NCBI GenBank assembly: GCA_001275005.1
Contig: JWZX01002170.1
Span: 1-41,684, forward strand
From: Chrysochromulina tobinii
Lineage: Eukaryota; Haptophyta; Prymnesiales; Chrysochromulinaceae
Length of the DNA stretch: 41,684 bases
Direction of reading: 5' to 3'
This document shows, in pieces, positions 26,667 through 36,083 of the stretch; position 1 is the first letter of the stretch, and every line of letters starts with the position of its first letter. Both the position numbers and the translations under genes were made by a program. The notes under the pieces are model-generated. The model was not told the DNA's origin, searched no databases, and was given only the letters and a program-made list of their open reading frames with translations.

Positions 26667-29048
26667 ATGACCTCCAAAACTTGCACCGGTAACGTCCGCG
26701 TCTCATTTTTTCGCTTTGTCTTGTCCGGAGCGTCCGTCGCCCCTTGGGTATTTGCACGAGTGGACGCCGAGTTGAGACCGATGGTGGAGGCAAAGCGTGC
26801 ACGGTTCGACATCGAAGCCGACAATGAGCTCAGGGTCTTCACGTTCGAGGAGGGATTGCTTGGCATGATATTTGGCGGCACGTTGGAGAACGGTGTCGCC
26901 GTTGTCACGGTAGACGATGTGCTACCCAACACGCAGGCTGCTAAGCTGGGCGTCATCGTGGGCTCGATCATCAAGGCTGTCGGCAAGAAGGACGTCACAT
27001 CGATGAAAGCATTGACGGAGGTCACCAAGGCGATAGATATCGAGCCGCGGCCGTTCCAGATCCAAATGTCCGTGCCACCGTCCACAGCAGGGGTGATGCA
27101 CGATCAACGGCAGCCGCCGTCCACTCCGCAGCCGCAGCAACGCCGGTCGATTTTGAAGCTGGGGCCGCAGCCATTTCCTTCGCCCCTGCGGCCCCGAAGA
27201 CCCAGTCGCGAAACGGTGGCCATTTCGCCCCGGTCGCCGCAAACCCTGCTGAAGAATGCAGAAAGGGAGGCCGCGGCGGCCGCAAGGAAGGCAGACGAGG
27301 AGGCGAAGAGGGAGGCCGCGGAGAAGGCGGCGGCTGCAAAGAGGCATGGTGGCAAGGTGGCCGCAGTGGCTGCGAAGAATGCGAAGAAGCAGGCCGCCTG
27401 CGCAGCGAGCGAGGCGGAGTCGTCGTGGGCAGGCTCCTGCTGCCTCGGCTGCGCCTGCCAGGTCGAGCAGCCGCCATCTGCCAAGCCGCAGCTCGACCCT
27501 ACGAAGGTGATTGCGGCGGAAATCCGACAGAGACAGCAGCGCGATGGCCTCGTCGTTATCCCGTGGGAGAGGATCTCGTTCACCAAGACCATAGCCAAGG
27601 GCGCGTTCGGCACCGTCGCACTCGCCAAGCTGCACATGATGCCGTGCGCGGTCAAGATCGCCGATGTGCGCTCGGGCGATGGGTTGGAAGAGGCACTCGC
27701 GCTCCTGAACGAGAGCAACGCGATGCTCAGCCACCCGAACATTGTCAAGACGCTTGGGATCGCCTTCGATGCGCCCGCAAAGATCGGCTTGATTATGGAG
27801 CTCATGAACTGCTCGTTGAACGAGCTCATGCATGCGCACGCCATCAGCGGCGTGCGCAGGTACGTGACTTGGGCGGAGTCGCTGCTCGCGATCGCAACGG
27901 ACATCACGTCCGGCATGGCCTTCCTTCACTATCGTAACATCATTCACCGCGATCTCAAGCCGCTCAACGTGTTATTGACCGACGCATGGTATGCCAAAGT
28001 GGCCGATTTTGGGGAGGTGAAGCTCATGAAAGCAGCAGCTTGCGAGAAGGTCGCCGCCGCCCCGACCTACTCCCAGAGGACGAAGTCATTCATCTCCTTC
28101 TCTGCACTCGCGCTGGATGCCAGCGGGGCCGCGAGCGGTGTGAGCGGTTTCAGCGGCGGCGGCGGGCTGGTATCATCCGACATTGGCAAGTCGGGGGGCG
28201 TACGCATCCATGGAACTCCGTCGTACCTGTCGCCTGAGGCGGCGAGCGTCGACATTCCTACTGCGCCGCGTGTGGGTTCGCCAACGGACGTGTGGAGCTT
28301 TGGGTGCTTGTTGGCGCACTGTGCGGCGCGCGCACCGCCCTACATGGACATTGAAGGTCAATCGACACACGAGGTGATTATGAGGCTGCGGTGTGGTCGC
28401 GCTGAGCCGCTCTCGATGGTCGTCGAAGGCGTCAACATGCCTGCGCCGCTCATGGCCATTGCTCGGGAGTGTACGTGCGTCGCCCCCGAGCAACGGCCCA
28501 CGTTTTCCCAAATCTTCACGCGCCTGTCGGACCCGAACTTGGTCCGTGCGATTTGCTTCGAAGGGGATCGCCTCCACGAGCTTGGAGAGGACGACGAGCT
28601 CGGAGAGGAGGACGAGATGGAGGCACGCCGGCCGCCAGTGTTACTCCCGATGGTCGGGAAGACGTTGAAGGATGGCGAGGAGAAGGCGAGCGCTGTGATG
28701 GCGCGGTCCTCCCTCAAGTCCTCTCTCAAGAGTGGGGACCGATTCCCGGCCGCCAAGGCAGTGAAGGGCTTCATCCAAATTGCCTTTGGAGAGGAGATGG
28801 ACAAGTCGGACGCGAGCCTCGAGGCGGCGTTTGCCAAGCTCGACACGGACCATAGCGGCAAGATCGATCGCAATGAGATGAAGGCGTACATCCTGAGCGT
28901 GTACGACAGGGGCATTGACGACAAGACCATCGGCGATATGATGGCGAGAGCGGGCACGAACAATGATGGGGACGTGGACCTCGACGAGTTTAAGGCCATC
29001 ATGCGTGCCGGGCCCAAAAAGACGAGCCAGAATTGCCCCATTCAATGA
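26667..29048 (+). CDS. PDZ-like / protein kinase / EF-hand fusion protein
   Basis: 793 residues, single exon. Residues about 45-130 resemble a PDZ domain: FTFEEGLLGMIFGG as the carboxylate-binding loop region, then VLPNTQAAKLGVIVGSIIKA and the DVTSMKALTEVTKAI helix. A basic, Ala/Lys/Glu-rich helical linker follows (AAARKADEEAKREAAEKAAA). The kinase domain (about 305-640) is tyrosine-kinase-like: IAKGAFGTVALAKL glycine loop, Lys330 in CAVKI, HRDLKPLN with Asp429, DFG with Asp447, a long Ser/Gly insert in the activation segment, then GTPSYLSPEAA (Ser in place of the first Ala of APE) and DVWSFGCLLA. The last ~80 residues carry two EF-hands: DTDHSGKIDRNE is intact, while the second (GTNNDGDVDLDE) has Gly at loop position 1 and may bind calcium poorly. 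It resembles a calcium-dependent kinase in concept, but the kinase family and PDZ part differ from CDPKs. Confidence 0.85.
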   Translation: MTSKTCTGNVRVSFFRFVLSGASVAPWVFARVDAELRPMVEAKRARFDIEADNELRVFTFEEGLLGMIFGGTLENGVAVVTVDDVLPNTQAAKLGVIVGSIIKAVGKKDVTSMKALTEVTKAIDIEPRPFQIQMSVPPSTAGVMHDQRQPPSTPQPQQRRSILKLGPQPFPSPLRPRRPSRETVAISPRSPQTLLKNAEREAAAAARKADEEAKREAAEKAAAAKRHGGKVAAVAAKNAKKQAACAASEAESSWAGSCCLGCACQVEQPPSAKPQLDPTKVIAAEIRQRQQRDGLVVIPWERISFTKTIAKGAFGTVALAKLHMMPCAVKIADVRSGDGLEEALALLNESNAMLSHPNIVKTLGIAFDAPAKIGLIMELMNCSLNELMHAHAISGVRRYVTWAESLLAIATDITSGMAFLHYRNIIHRDLKPLNVLLTDAWYAKVADFGEVKLMKAAACEKVAAAPTYSQRTKSFISFSALALDASGAASGVSGFSGGGGLVSSDIGKSGGVRIHGTPSYLSPEAASVDIPTAPRVGSPTDVWSFGCLLAHCAARAPPYMDIEGQSTHEVIMRLRCGRAEPLSMVVEGVNMPAPLMAIARECTCVAPEQRPTFSQIFTRLSDPNLVRAICFEGDRLHELGEDDELGEEDEMEARRPPVLLPMVGKTLKDGEEKASAVMARSSLKSSLKSGDRFPAAKAVKGFIQIAFGEEMDKSDASLEAAFAKLDTDHSGKIDRNEMKAYILSVYDRGIDDKTIGDMMARAGTNNDGDVDLDEFKAIMRAGPKKTSQNCPIQ

Positions 29049-29409
29049 GCAACGCTTCGTGACAGAGGCCGTAGTATGTAAAAGTACAGTGTTGAGTATG
29101 TGGTGGATGTGCTGACCACAGACCAACTTTTACCATCGAGGCCCACTGGCAGCCATCATGGCAGCTTTGCCTGGGTACGGCGTAGCATAAAAATTCTTTT
29201 ACAGGCCAAAGGTTCGCCATCTCTATCCGAAAAATCGAAAGGAGTTCCTATTCTCCTTATCAGAGTAACGAGAATTTCCAGACATTTTGGATCTTCCGCA
29301 TGCATAGTTGGCTGTATATATTCATAGATGCAATTCATAGCTGCCTTTTGGGTTTCTCTTTCCTTTTCTCCCGGCGTCTGGCCTGTAAGACGGGCGCTTG
29401 CCCACGCGG
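29049..29409. other. Intergenic region
   Basis: About 360 bp, relatively AT-rich, between the kinase stop and the first ARM-repeat gene. No gene seen; it should hold the kinase 3' UTR and the ARM gene promoter. Confidence 0.5.
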
Positions 29410-30528
29410 ATGACCAGCGTCTCGACGCTCGTCGATCAGCTCAAGTCAGCAGAGGGCGAGGCGCTACAGAAGCTGCTTTACGCATTGGCCGAGCTACTGG
29501 ACAAAGCATCGGACGACACCTCCGACGCGCTGTGTGCAGAGCTTCGAGGGATGGGCGCAGTGGCCGTCATCAGCAAGCTGCTCACGCACGAGGCCAAGCA
29601 GATCCACCGGCTGGCCATCAGTATCATTGGGAATCTGGCCTCGACGGCACTTGATTCGAAAGCAGGCTTGAGCAACAACTTGCTCAAGCAAGCCGGCGCG
29701 TTTGACCACCTCCTCCGTCACCTCTTGACGACCAAGGATGATACCACGCTCCTGTACGCTCTGATCGCGATCCAGAACATGTGCGTTGAGATCGAGTATG
29801 TCAACAAGCTGAAGGCAGCAGGGGGTATCAAGAGGCTGCAGCACATCGTCGGTCAGACGGACCCGCAGCTCCGTCAGTTTGCGCAGTGCTGCCTCGACAA
29901 CGCACGCACCGTCGTCGTCATCGACGCGATGCAGAAGGCCTCGAGAACACAACGAATGACCAAAATAGATTACATGACCACGAGAGACGAGGCTGGCAAG
30001 TATCTGGCACACGCATATGTCCGCCGTTGGCGTGCTCGACGAGCAACCACTGTCACTGGAGCTTCTGACCTTTCAGCTGGGGTCGATGCCTCCTTCTCTC
30101 CCGCCAACACGATCCACGACCAACGCCAACACGCGCACACCGTCACTGCAGCTGCGGTCGCTGACTCCATTACCCCTGGTGGTGATGGCGGTGGTGGTGG
30201 CGTCGGCAGCGGCGGTGGCACGTCGACGGTCGTTGTTGTTGATCTACAGGACGTGTCCGATCTAGTGTCCGATCCGGGCGCGGTCTTCGACGCAATCCTG
30301 AGCAGCACGAGCGCCACGGACACGCGCACCATCAGCGAGGTCGCGAACTACCTCATCAGTCAGTGCGCGATGAAGCTGGCGCTCGTGCCGCGGGTTCTCC
30401 AGATTATCGACGTCAACGGCGACGGGATCATCGACCGCGACGAGTTTATCAAAGCACACGAGGCGGGCATATTTGCGTCCAATGGTATACCGGCGGCATG
30501 GACTGCAGCGGCAACTGAAGGGCTATGA
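29410..30528 (+). CDS. ARM-repeat protein with a C-terminal EF-hand (paralogue A)
   Basis: 372 residues from the ATG at 29410 (MTSVSTLVDQL); the frame opens at 29398 with a TTG. One armadillo-like block covers about residues 1-190: LAELLDKASDDTSDALCAEL, GAVAVISKLLTHEAKQIHRL, AISIIGNLAS, AIQNMCVEIEYVNKLKAAGG, LRQFAQCCLDNA. A helical AYVRRWRARRAT segment (weakly IQ-like) follows. A Gly/Val linker contains a run of GGT/GGC (about 30178-30222). Near the C-terminus there is one EF-hand loop, DVNGDGIIDRDE, with canonical ligands. It is a tandem duplicate of the next gene, which has two blocks of this kind. The role is probably protein binding; no specific family name is recognised. Confidence 0.75.
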   Translation: MTSVSTLVDQLKSAEGEALQKLLYALAELLDKASDDTSDALCAELRGMGAVAVISKLLTHEAKQIHRLAISIIGNLASTALDSKAGLSNNLLKQAGAFDHLLRHLLTTKDDTTLLYALIAIQNMCVEIEYVNKLKAAGGIKRLQHIVGQTDPQLRQFAQCCLDNARTVVVIDAMQKASRTQRMTKIDYMTTRDEAGKYLAHAYVRRWRARRATTVTGASDLSAGVDASFSPANTIHDQRQHAHTVTAAAVADSITPGGDGGGGGVGSGGGTSTVVVVDLQDVSDLVSDPGAVFDAILSSTSATDTRTISEVANYLISQCAMKLALVPRVLQIIDVNGDGIIDRDEFIKAHEAGIFASNGIPAAWTAAATEGL

Positions 30529-30834
30529 AGAGCGGCTGACGATTGCTGACCATATAGCTCAAACTGAGCGGAAGTTTGAATAGCTCAGGAAAAGCTGTCC
30601 ATACCACATATCCAAGTACAACCCTTAAATGTGAATCTAATGTCACTCTAATGTCACTCCGGCAGCGTCAGACACTATACGGTGCGTCTTGCACGTTACC
30701 GGGTAACATCATGGCAGGACGCATGCGGCAGGATGCATGCGGGGGTAGTGCTGCGAAACCACGCCAACACACACTTTCTGCGTGTAACTCGACCGTTTCC
30801 TCTTGAGAAATGGCTTTTTCTGCGGGGCCTCGCG
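30529..30834. promoter_or_regulatory. Intergenic region before ARM paralogue B, with TACCGGGTA at 30697
   Basis: About 300 bp. TACCGGGTA at 30697-30705 lies 130 bp before the chosen ATG. The frame of paralogue B is open back to a GTG at 30682, but similarity to paralogue A begins only at 30835, so this stretch is treated as promoter plus leader. Confidence 0.35.
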
Positions 30835-32526
30835 ATGTCCAGCGTCTCGACGCTCGTCGATCAGCTCAAGACAGCTGAGGGCGAGGCGCTACAGAAGCTG
30901 CTTTACGCATTGGCCGAGCTACTGGACAAAGCATCGGGCGACACTTCCGACGCACTGCGTGCAGAGCTTCGAGGGATTGGCGCAGTGGCCGTCATCAGCA
31001 AGCTGCTCACGCACGAGGCCAAGCAGATCCACCAGCTGGCCATCAACATCGCGGGCAGTCTGGCCGCGACAGCTCTTGATCCACAAGCAGGCTTGAGCAA
31101 CAGCTTGCTCAAGCAAGCCGGCGCGTTTGACCACCTCCTCCGTCACCTCTTGACGACCAAGGATGATACCACGCTCCTGTACGCTCTGATCGCGATCCAG
31201 AACATGTGCGTTGAGATCGAGTATGTCAACGAGCTGAAGGCAGCAGGGGGTATCAAGAGGCTGCAGCACATCGTCGGTCAGACGGACCCGCAGCTCCGTC
31301 AGTTTGCGCAGGGCTGCCTCGACAACGCACGCACCGTCGTCGCCATCTACGCGATGCAGCAGAAAGCCGTCAAGTCTACTCCGAAGACGAGGGCCGAGGC
31401 TGGCAAGTATCTGGCACACGCGTATGTCCGCCGCTGGCGGGCTCGACAAGGAGTTCGACAAGGAGTCCGCCCCAGTTCTGTAGCGCTACAAGCGTCGCTC
31501 GTCCATCAGCTCAAGAACGACGACGACGCAACGCTCGTGAAGCTCCTCTACAGCGTGGCCGTGCAGCTGGACGAAGCATCGGGCGAGTCTGCCATCTCGC
31601 TGTGTGCAGAGCTCCGTGCGAGTGGTGCTGTGGCCGTCATCAGCAACCTGATCGCACACGGCAGCTCGCAGATCCACCGGCTGGCCATCAGCATCATTGG
31701 GAATCTGGCCTCATTGGCTCTTGATCCGCAAGCAGGCTTGAGCAACGGCTTGCTCAAGCAAGCCGGCGCGTTTGACCACCTTCTCCGTCACCTCTTCTCG
31801 ACTGACCAAGGAATCATGCTGCTTACTGTCGTCGCGATCCAGAACATGTGTGTGGAGATCGAGTATGTCAACAAGCTGAAGGCAGCAGGGGGTATCAAGA
31901 GGCTGCAGCACATCGTCGGTCAGATGGACCCGCAGCTCCGTCAGTTTGCGCAGGGCTGCCTCGACAACGCACGCACCGTCGTCGTCATCGACGCGATGCA
32001 GCAGAAGGTCCTCGCGTCTACCCCGAAGACGAGGGCCGAGGCTGGCAAGTATCTGGCACACGCGTATGTCCGCCGCTGGCGGGCTCGACGAGCAACCGCC
32101 CTCACTGGAGCTTCTGACCTTTCAGCTGGGGTCGATGCTTCCTTCTCTCCCGCCAACACAATCCTCGACCAACGCCAACACGCGCACACCGCCGCGGACG
32201 GGGAGGACCTGCAGGACGTGCAGCTAGCCATCACGACGCTGCAGTCGGTCCTGCCTTCCGGAGAGGACGTGCTGCTAGGCATCACGAAGCTGCAGTCCGT
32301 CCTGCGTGGCAAGCAAAAGAGAGCGGAGTTGGAGCGGACCAAGAAGGAGAAGATCGCCGCCCTGTGGTTGCAGAGGATGCTGCGGGGTCACCAAGCCCGA
32401 GGGGTGGCCTCGGCCATCCTCAGAGCGAGAAACATGGAGCGAGCTGCAATCCGGATCCAGCGTTGTGGGCGCAACCGTATTCTACGGAAGCTGCTCATCC
32501 GCAAGGCATTCCGTGGGGAATTCTGA
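30835..32526 (+). CDS. ARM-repeat protein with C-terminal IQ motifs (paralogue B)
   Basis: 563 residues from the ATG at 30835 (MSSVSTLVDQL), chosen because it matches the start of paralogue A. It has two armadillo-like blocks in tandem (about residues 1-200 and 220-440), each ending in a KYLAHAYVRRWRAR helix. The EF-hand of paralogue A is replaced by a basic C-terminus with IQ-type calmodulin-binding motifs: LQSVLRGKQKR, LQRMLRGHQAR and IQRCGRNRILRK. The partial repeat of AITTLQSVLPSGEDVLLGIT next to ITKLQSVLRGKQ shows further internal duplication. So one paralogue carries a calcium sensor and the other likely binds one. A calmodulin-regulated scaffold is a reasonable inference; partners are unknown. 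Confidence 0.75.
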   Translation: MSSVSTLVDQLKTAEGEALQKLLYALAELLDKASGDTSDALRAELRGIGAVAVISKLLTHEAKQIHQLAINIAGSLAATALDPQAGLSNSLLKQAGAFDHLLRHLLTTKDDTTLLYALIAIQNMCVEIEYVNELKAAGGIKRLQHIVGQTDPQLRQFAQGCLDNARTVVAIYAMQQKAVKSTPKTRAEAGKYLAHAYVRRWRARQGVRQGVRPSSVALQASLVHQLKNDDDATLVKLLYSVAVQLDEASGESAISLCAELRASGAVAVISNLIAHGSSQIHRLAISIIGNLASLALDPQAGLSNGLLKQAGAFDHLLRHLFSTDQGIMLLTVVAIQNMCVEIEYVNKLKAAGGIKRLQHIVGQMDPQLRQFAQGCLDNARTVVVIDAMQQKVLASTPKTRAEAGKYLAHAYVRRWRARRATALTGASDLSAGVDASFSPANTILDQRQHAHTAADGEDLQDVQLAITTLQSVLPSGEDVLLGITKLQSVLRGKQKRAELERTKKEKIAALWLQRMLRGHQARGVASAILRARNMERAAIRIQRCGRNRILRKLLIRKAFRGEF

Positions 32527-32996
32527 TGGATTGGTCGATGCAGGCTGTGTGTCAGGTATGTGTCAGGGATTGGTTGACGCAGGCGGGGCGCGCGGTCACT
32601 TTCAACATTTGTTTGTTGCGGTGACTCTGGCGACTGCCCGCTCGCGCTCCTCGCCCGAACTCGCCCGCTCCCTGTCATGCGCATTCATCATGAACGTCAA
32701 GGGTTATTTTTTAGCTCACTGCTTAGTGCTATGCAGTTTGTTTAAGTCGCGTGGAATCGACATCTCAGGGTTGTCCATGCAGTCCATGTTGTTTATTTTA
32801 AATGGATTGGACTGATACATGTAGGCCAAGTGCAATAGGCGAGGTAGTTTGGAGATAGTACCGGATCGGGAGCGGGACGACCTGACAACACCAACACCAA
32901 CACTTCACACCGTTTCTTCACAGTCATCAATCGAGGAAAAAAGCTCGCTCTCCAAGATGTCCAGGACCCGTCTGTGATTTGAGCTCGACAGTCCAA
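32527..32996. other. Intergenic region
   Basis: 470 bp between ARM paralogue B and the diacylglycerol kinase gene. No coding content seen. An AT-rich stretch (about 32700-32810) lies in its second half. Confidence 0.5.
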
Positions 32997-35242
32997 ATGG
33001 CGTCGCCCAAGCTGCTCCTGTGCTGCTGGCTGCAACTTGCGGCGCCCGCGCTGCGGCCGCTACCACGCACGCTGCAGCGTGTGCGACGGCAACCTTTTGC
33101 GTCGTTGAGCCCTCAGCCGCCGGACGCGGCGCCGCCGACGGCTGCACCCATGCGATGCCTTCGCCTACGAGCGCCTCCGTCCATGAGCGTCGCGAGCGCA
33201 CTCGTGCGACCGCTGCGTAAGCTTCCGCAACGGCTCTGGCCATACACGCTCGGAAAGTTCTGGGGGCTACACGCGCTGATGTGGGCCGCCGCCTTTGCGG
33301 TTGCCGCCAGGCTGGCTGGCGGTGCTGTGGCTCTGCCAGTGCCGCTGCTGCTACCGCTCGTCGCCGCGAACGCGGCGCTCGCGACGACGCTCTACCGCTC
33401 GCGCGAGGACGCTAACGTCGTGCTTGCGGCCACGGCCGCCCTCTACTTTGGCGGCCATGCCGCGATGCTCTTCTTGCTCGACGCGGCCGGCCTGGCGCAG
33501 CTGTCCGCTCGGCTGGCGGCCGCGCTGCCGTGGGCGCGCGCGTGGCACGCGGCGCTGTGCCTGGGCTCGGTGTGCTTCGCGCTCAAGGCGGCGTTCAAAG
33601 ACCGCCTCTTTGGCGACGCTGAGGCCGGTTCGGCTTTGCGATCCGAGGCCGTAGCAGCGCTGCGTGCCTCGCCGGTGGCGATGCCGACGCTCCTGCTGCT
33701 TAACGGTCAGGCTGGCGCGAAGCTCGCTGGGCGCGTGCGCGCGTATCTGGAGGGGGTCGCCGCCGGGAGCGACGACGTGAGCATCGTCGATCTCGCCGAG
33801 ACGGCGCCCGAGCTCGCCCTGCGATCATTTGGCGCGCGCCATCCGACCTTCAGGGTACTCGTCTGTGGCGGCGATGGCACGGCGTCGTGGGTCCTCGGTG
33901 CGATCGAGCAGTGCGGGCTCACTGGCTGGGACGGTGCGCCGTACCGGCCGGCGGTCGGCCTGTACCCTCTCGGGACGGGCAACGATCTCGCGCGCGTCCT
34001 CGGCTGGGGCAAGAGCGTCCGTCTTGATACCCTGTCGGACCTGTTCAGCACGCTGGACGCCGCCCGAGTGCGCCTGGTGGATCGATGGCTCGTGCGCGGC
34101 ACGCTGCCCGAGGGCGCGAGCGCTCGCCGTATGTGCAACTACCTCTCCATCGGGCTCGATACGCAGGCCGCGCTGTCGTGGGCACGCCTCAAGCACGCCG
34201 CCCCATGGGCCTTCAAGCTGCGCCTCATCAATAAGCTTTGGTGAGCGCCCGTGGCCCGCGCGCGCGGCAGACCCAGCCATCTCGCGCCCCCTCGCGCCCC
34301 CTCGCGCCATCTCGCTGCCTGCCCTCACTTACCCCCTCTCCTCACCCCTTCTCTCCCCTTCTCTCCCCTTCTCTCCCCTCCTTTCCCCTCCCTTGCCCTG
34401 CCCTCCCTCACGTTCGCCCGGCTCGCCTCCCGCCTCCTCGCAGGTACATCATCTGCGGCTCACCCGAGCTCGTCCGCCGCTCGTACAGTGACCTGAGCAC
34501 ACGCTGCACTCTCACCTGCGACGGCGAGCCCGTCGCCATCCCGCCCAATGTCGAGGGCATCATGGTGCTCAACACGCCCTCGTATGGAGGCGGCTCGGAC
34601 CTGTGGGATGAGGCGCGGGCTGCCCCGCTGCGCGCCAGCACCAAGCCGTTTGCGCAGTGGCTCGGGCGCACGGGGCGCTCCGCACGCCCTCTGCGCATGG
34701 ACGACGGGTGCCTCGAGGTCGTCGGCGTGACCAACGTCCTTCATCTGGCCGCTACCCTAGGGGGACTCTCGAACGGCGTCCGGCTGTGCCAGGGGAGACG
34801 GCTCACGATCGCCGTGCCGGGGGGCGGCGTGCCGTTACAAATCGACGGCGAGCCCTTCAACGTGCACGTGCCCGCCACGGCGCTTTCACAGCCGGGGCGT
34901 GGGCTCGAGCCGTTCACACTTGAGCTCGTGCGAGACGGGCAGGCCCTGATGCTCGCGCGCACGCCACGCGCGACCACTCGTGAAGGCAACGCGCTCACCG
35001 CCGTCGAGGCCCAGCTACGCGAGCGCGGGCTGAGCACCCCGCAGCGTGATGCCCTAATTTGGAAGTTGGCGGGATCTGGCGCGGGGGCTGTGCGGCATGC
35101 GGGCACGGAGGCGGCACAGACGGAGCTGCAGCCCGTGGGCGCGCGGGCAACATACTTCCGGGCGGAAGGCCGCGCCGATGGCCCCATGGGAGGCGCCCAC
35201 GACAGCGGGAGTGATGCGCCGCCGCTCATGGCGGCGGCGTGA
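32997..35242 (+). CDS. Diacylglycerol kinase with an N-terminal membrane region
   Basis: Exon 1 is 32997-34240 and exon 2 is 34444-35242; the phase-2 join (TG|G, Trp) gives 680 residues. The start ATG at 32997 opens MASPKLLLCCWLQLAAPAL, a leader-like stretch. Several hydrophobic segments follow (LHALMWAAAFAVAARLAGGA; ALPVPLLLPLVAANAALATT; VVLAATAALYFGGHAAMLFL), so the enzyme is probably membrane-anchored. The catalytic domain has TLLLLNGQAGAKL, the nucleotide-binding GGDGT at residues 291-295, then GLYPLGTGNDLARVLGW. The accessory domain follows (CNYLSIGLDTQAALSWA; VLNTPSYGGGSDLWDE in exon 2). It phosphorylates diacylglycerol to phosphatidic acid in lipid signalling. No C1 or EF-hand regulatory domains are visible, similar to compact plant types. 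The C-terminal ~100 residues are unconserved. Confidence 0.9.
34241..34443 (+). other. Intron of the diacylglycerol kinase gene
   Basis: A 203-bp GT-AG intron (donor CTTTG|GTGAGCG, acceptor CTCGCAG|GTACATC) in phase 2. It is strikingly C/T-rich, with reiterated CTCGCGCCCC and CTCCCCTT words. It does not share the TGATTGCA words of the two repeat-rich introns. Confidence 0.85.
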
Positions 35243-35569
35243 CTGGAAGGACGCTCGCGCTCGGGCCGGCGCGGGCGGCGGGAAGCAGGGCGACGACACG
35301 AGAGCGGTGACTCCAGGCTAACATTGTATGGACGGGCTCAGCTCGACACCACTCGCAGAGTGCCTGGTTTCCGTCGCTGGTGATTCTTCGGCTGTACAGT
35401 AACTGCGAGTCGGAAGGTTATAAAACGCCATAGATTCGTCAGTCGTCAGTAAACCCCAGTGATTGCACGACTTGACTTGACCCAATTATCGACTGGTTTC
35501 ACGGGGACGTTTCAGTGTGAAGCTCACTTTCTCAACGCCTGGGCAGAAGTGCGCCTTTCCGATTTGACT
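35243..35569. other. Intergenic region
   Basis: About 330 bp between the diacylglycerol kinase stop and the small membrane-protein gene. No gene seen. A TATAAAAC stretch at 35419-35426 lies about 150 bp before the next ATG and could be a TATA-like element, though this is weak. Confidence 0.4.
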
Positions 35570-36083
35570 ATGCGCACTGCTCCTCGCGCGTGGTTGGTCG
35601 TGTGCGTTCTGGCTGCGCGGCTGACGCCGACGCGCACGCAAGCCGAGAGCACACCGGCGCAGAGCAGCAGCAGCAGCGACGAGTCGGAAGATTGGCTCTC
35701 CGGCATGTCCACGGGCGACAGCGACCAGGATATGCAGCGGATGGCGCAGGAGGATGCGGGGCCAGCACCGACCAAGGCGGGCTCGGTCGGAGCAAAAGCC
35801 CGCGACCCGAGGAAGAAGAAGAAGAAGACGTCGTGGTCTCAAATGCTGATGGGCACCAACCCTGACGGCACGCAGAAGCCGTGCGCAGCAACTGCGATCA
35901 CACCCTTGCCGCGCATCTCGCATGCGTTTCTCATGCGCTTGCTTGTATCCCGAGCTTCTCACGCGCGCATCCGTCCGCGTTGCTCGCCGCAGAATGAAGC
36001 TTCCGAAGCTCTCGCTCGAGGAGGTTCTGACGGGAGCCTTCTGCATCGCAGTTGGCGGCTTGATGCTGAGCTTCAGTATATGA
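35570..36083 (+). CDS. Small secretory-pathway protein with C-terminal membrane segment
   Basis: Family not recognised. Exon 1 is 35570-35880 and exon 2 is 35993-36083. The phase-2 join (CC|A, Pro) gives 133 residues. The first 24 residues look like a signal peptide (MRTAPRAWLVVCVLAARLTP). The middle is Ser/Glu/Asp-rich (SSSSSDESEDWLSGMSTGDS), then comes a basic RDPRKKKKKTSWSQMLMG patch. Exon 2 encodes a short amphipathic stretch and a hydrophobic tail (VLTGAFCIAVGGLMLSFSI) that ends the protein. The exon 2 reading is preferred over reading straight through because it gives a clean membrane segment and stop, and because the acceptor (CTCGCCGCAG) is good. The result would be a type I membrane protein with an almost absent cytosolic tail. 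Confidence 0.55.
35881..35992 (+). other. Predicted intron of the small membrane-protein gene
   Basis: A 112-bp GT-AG intron (donor AAGCC|GTGCGC, acceptor GCCGCAG|AATG), with a pyrimidine-rich stretch before the acceptor. Predicted by eye; reading through instead would give a different C-terminus ending at 36091. Confidence 0.5.

Larger units (their letters stand above)
29410..32190 (+). repeat. Three copies of an ARM-block coding repeat across two genes
   Basis: Copies: 29410 to about 30140 (gene A), 30835 to about 31440 and about 31486-32190 (gene B). Copies 1 and 2 are nearly identical from the start codon for about 500 bp. Copy 3 is clearly diverged in its first half but nearly identical to the others from about 31834. 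It shares with copy 1 the downstream SDLSAGVDASFSPANTI tail that copy 2 lacks. This mosaic suggests unequal crossing-over or gene conversion. Confidence 0.8.
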
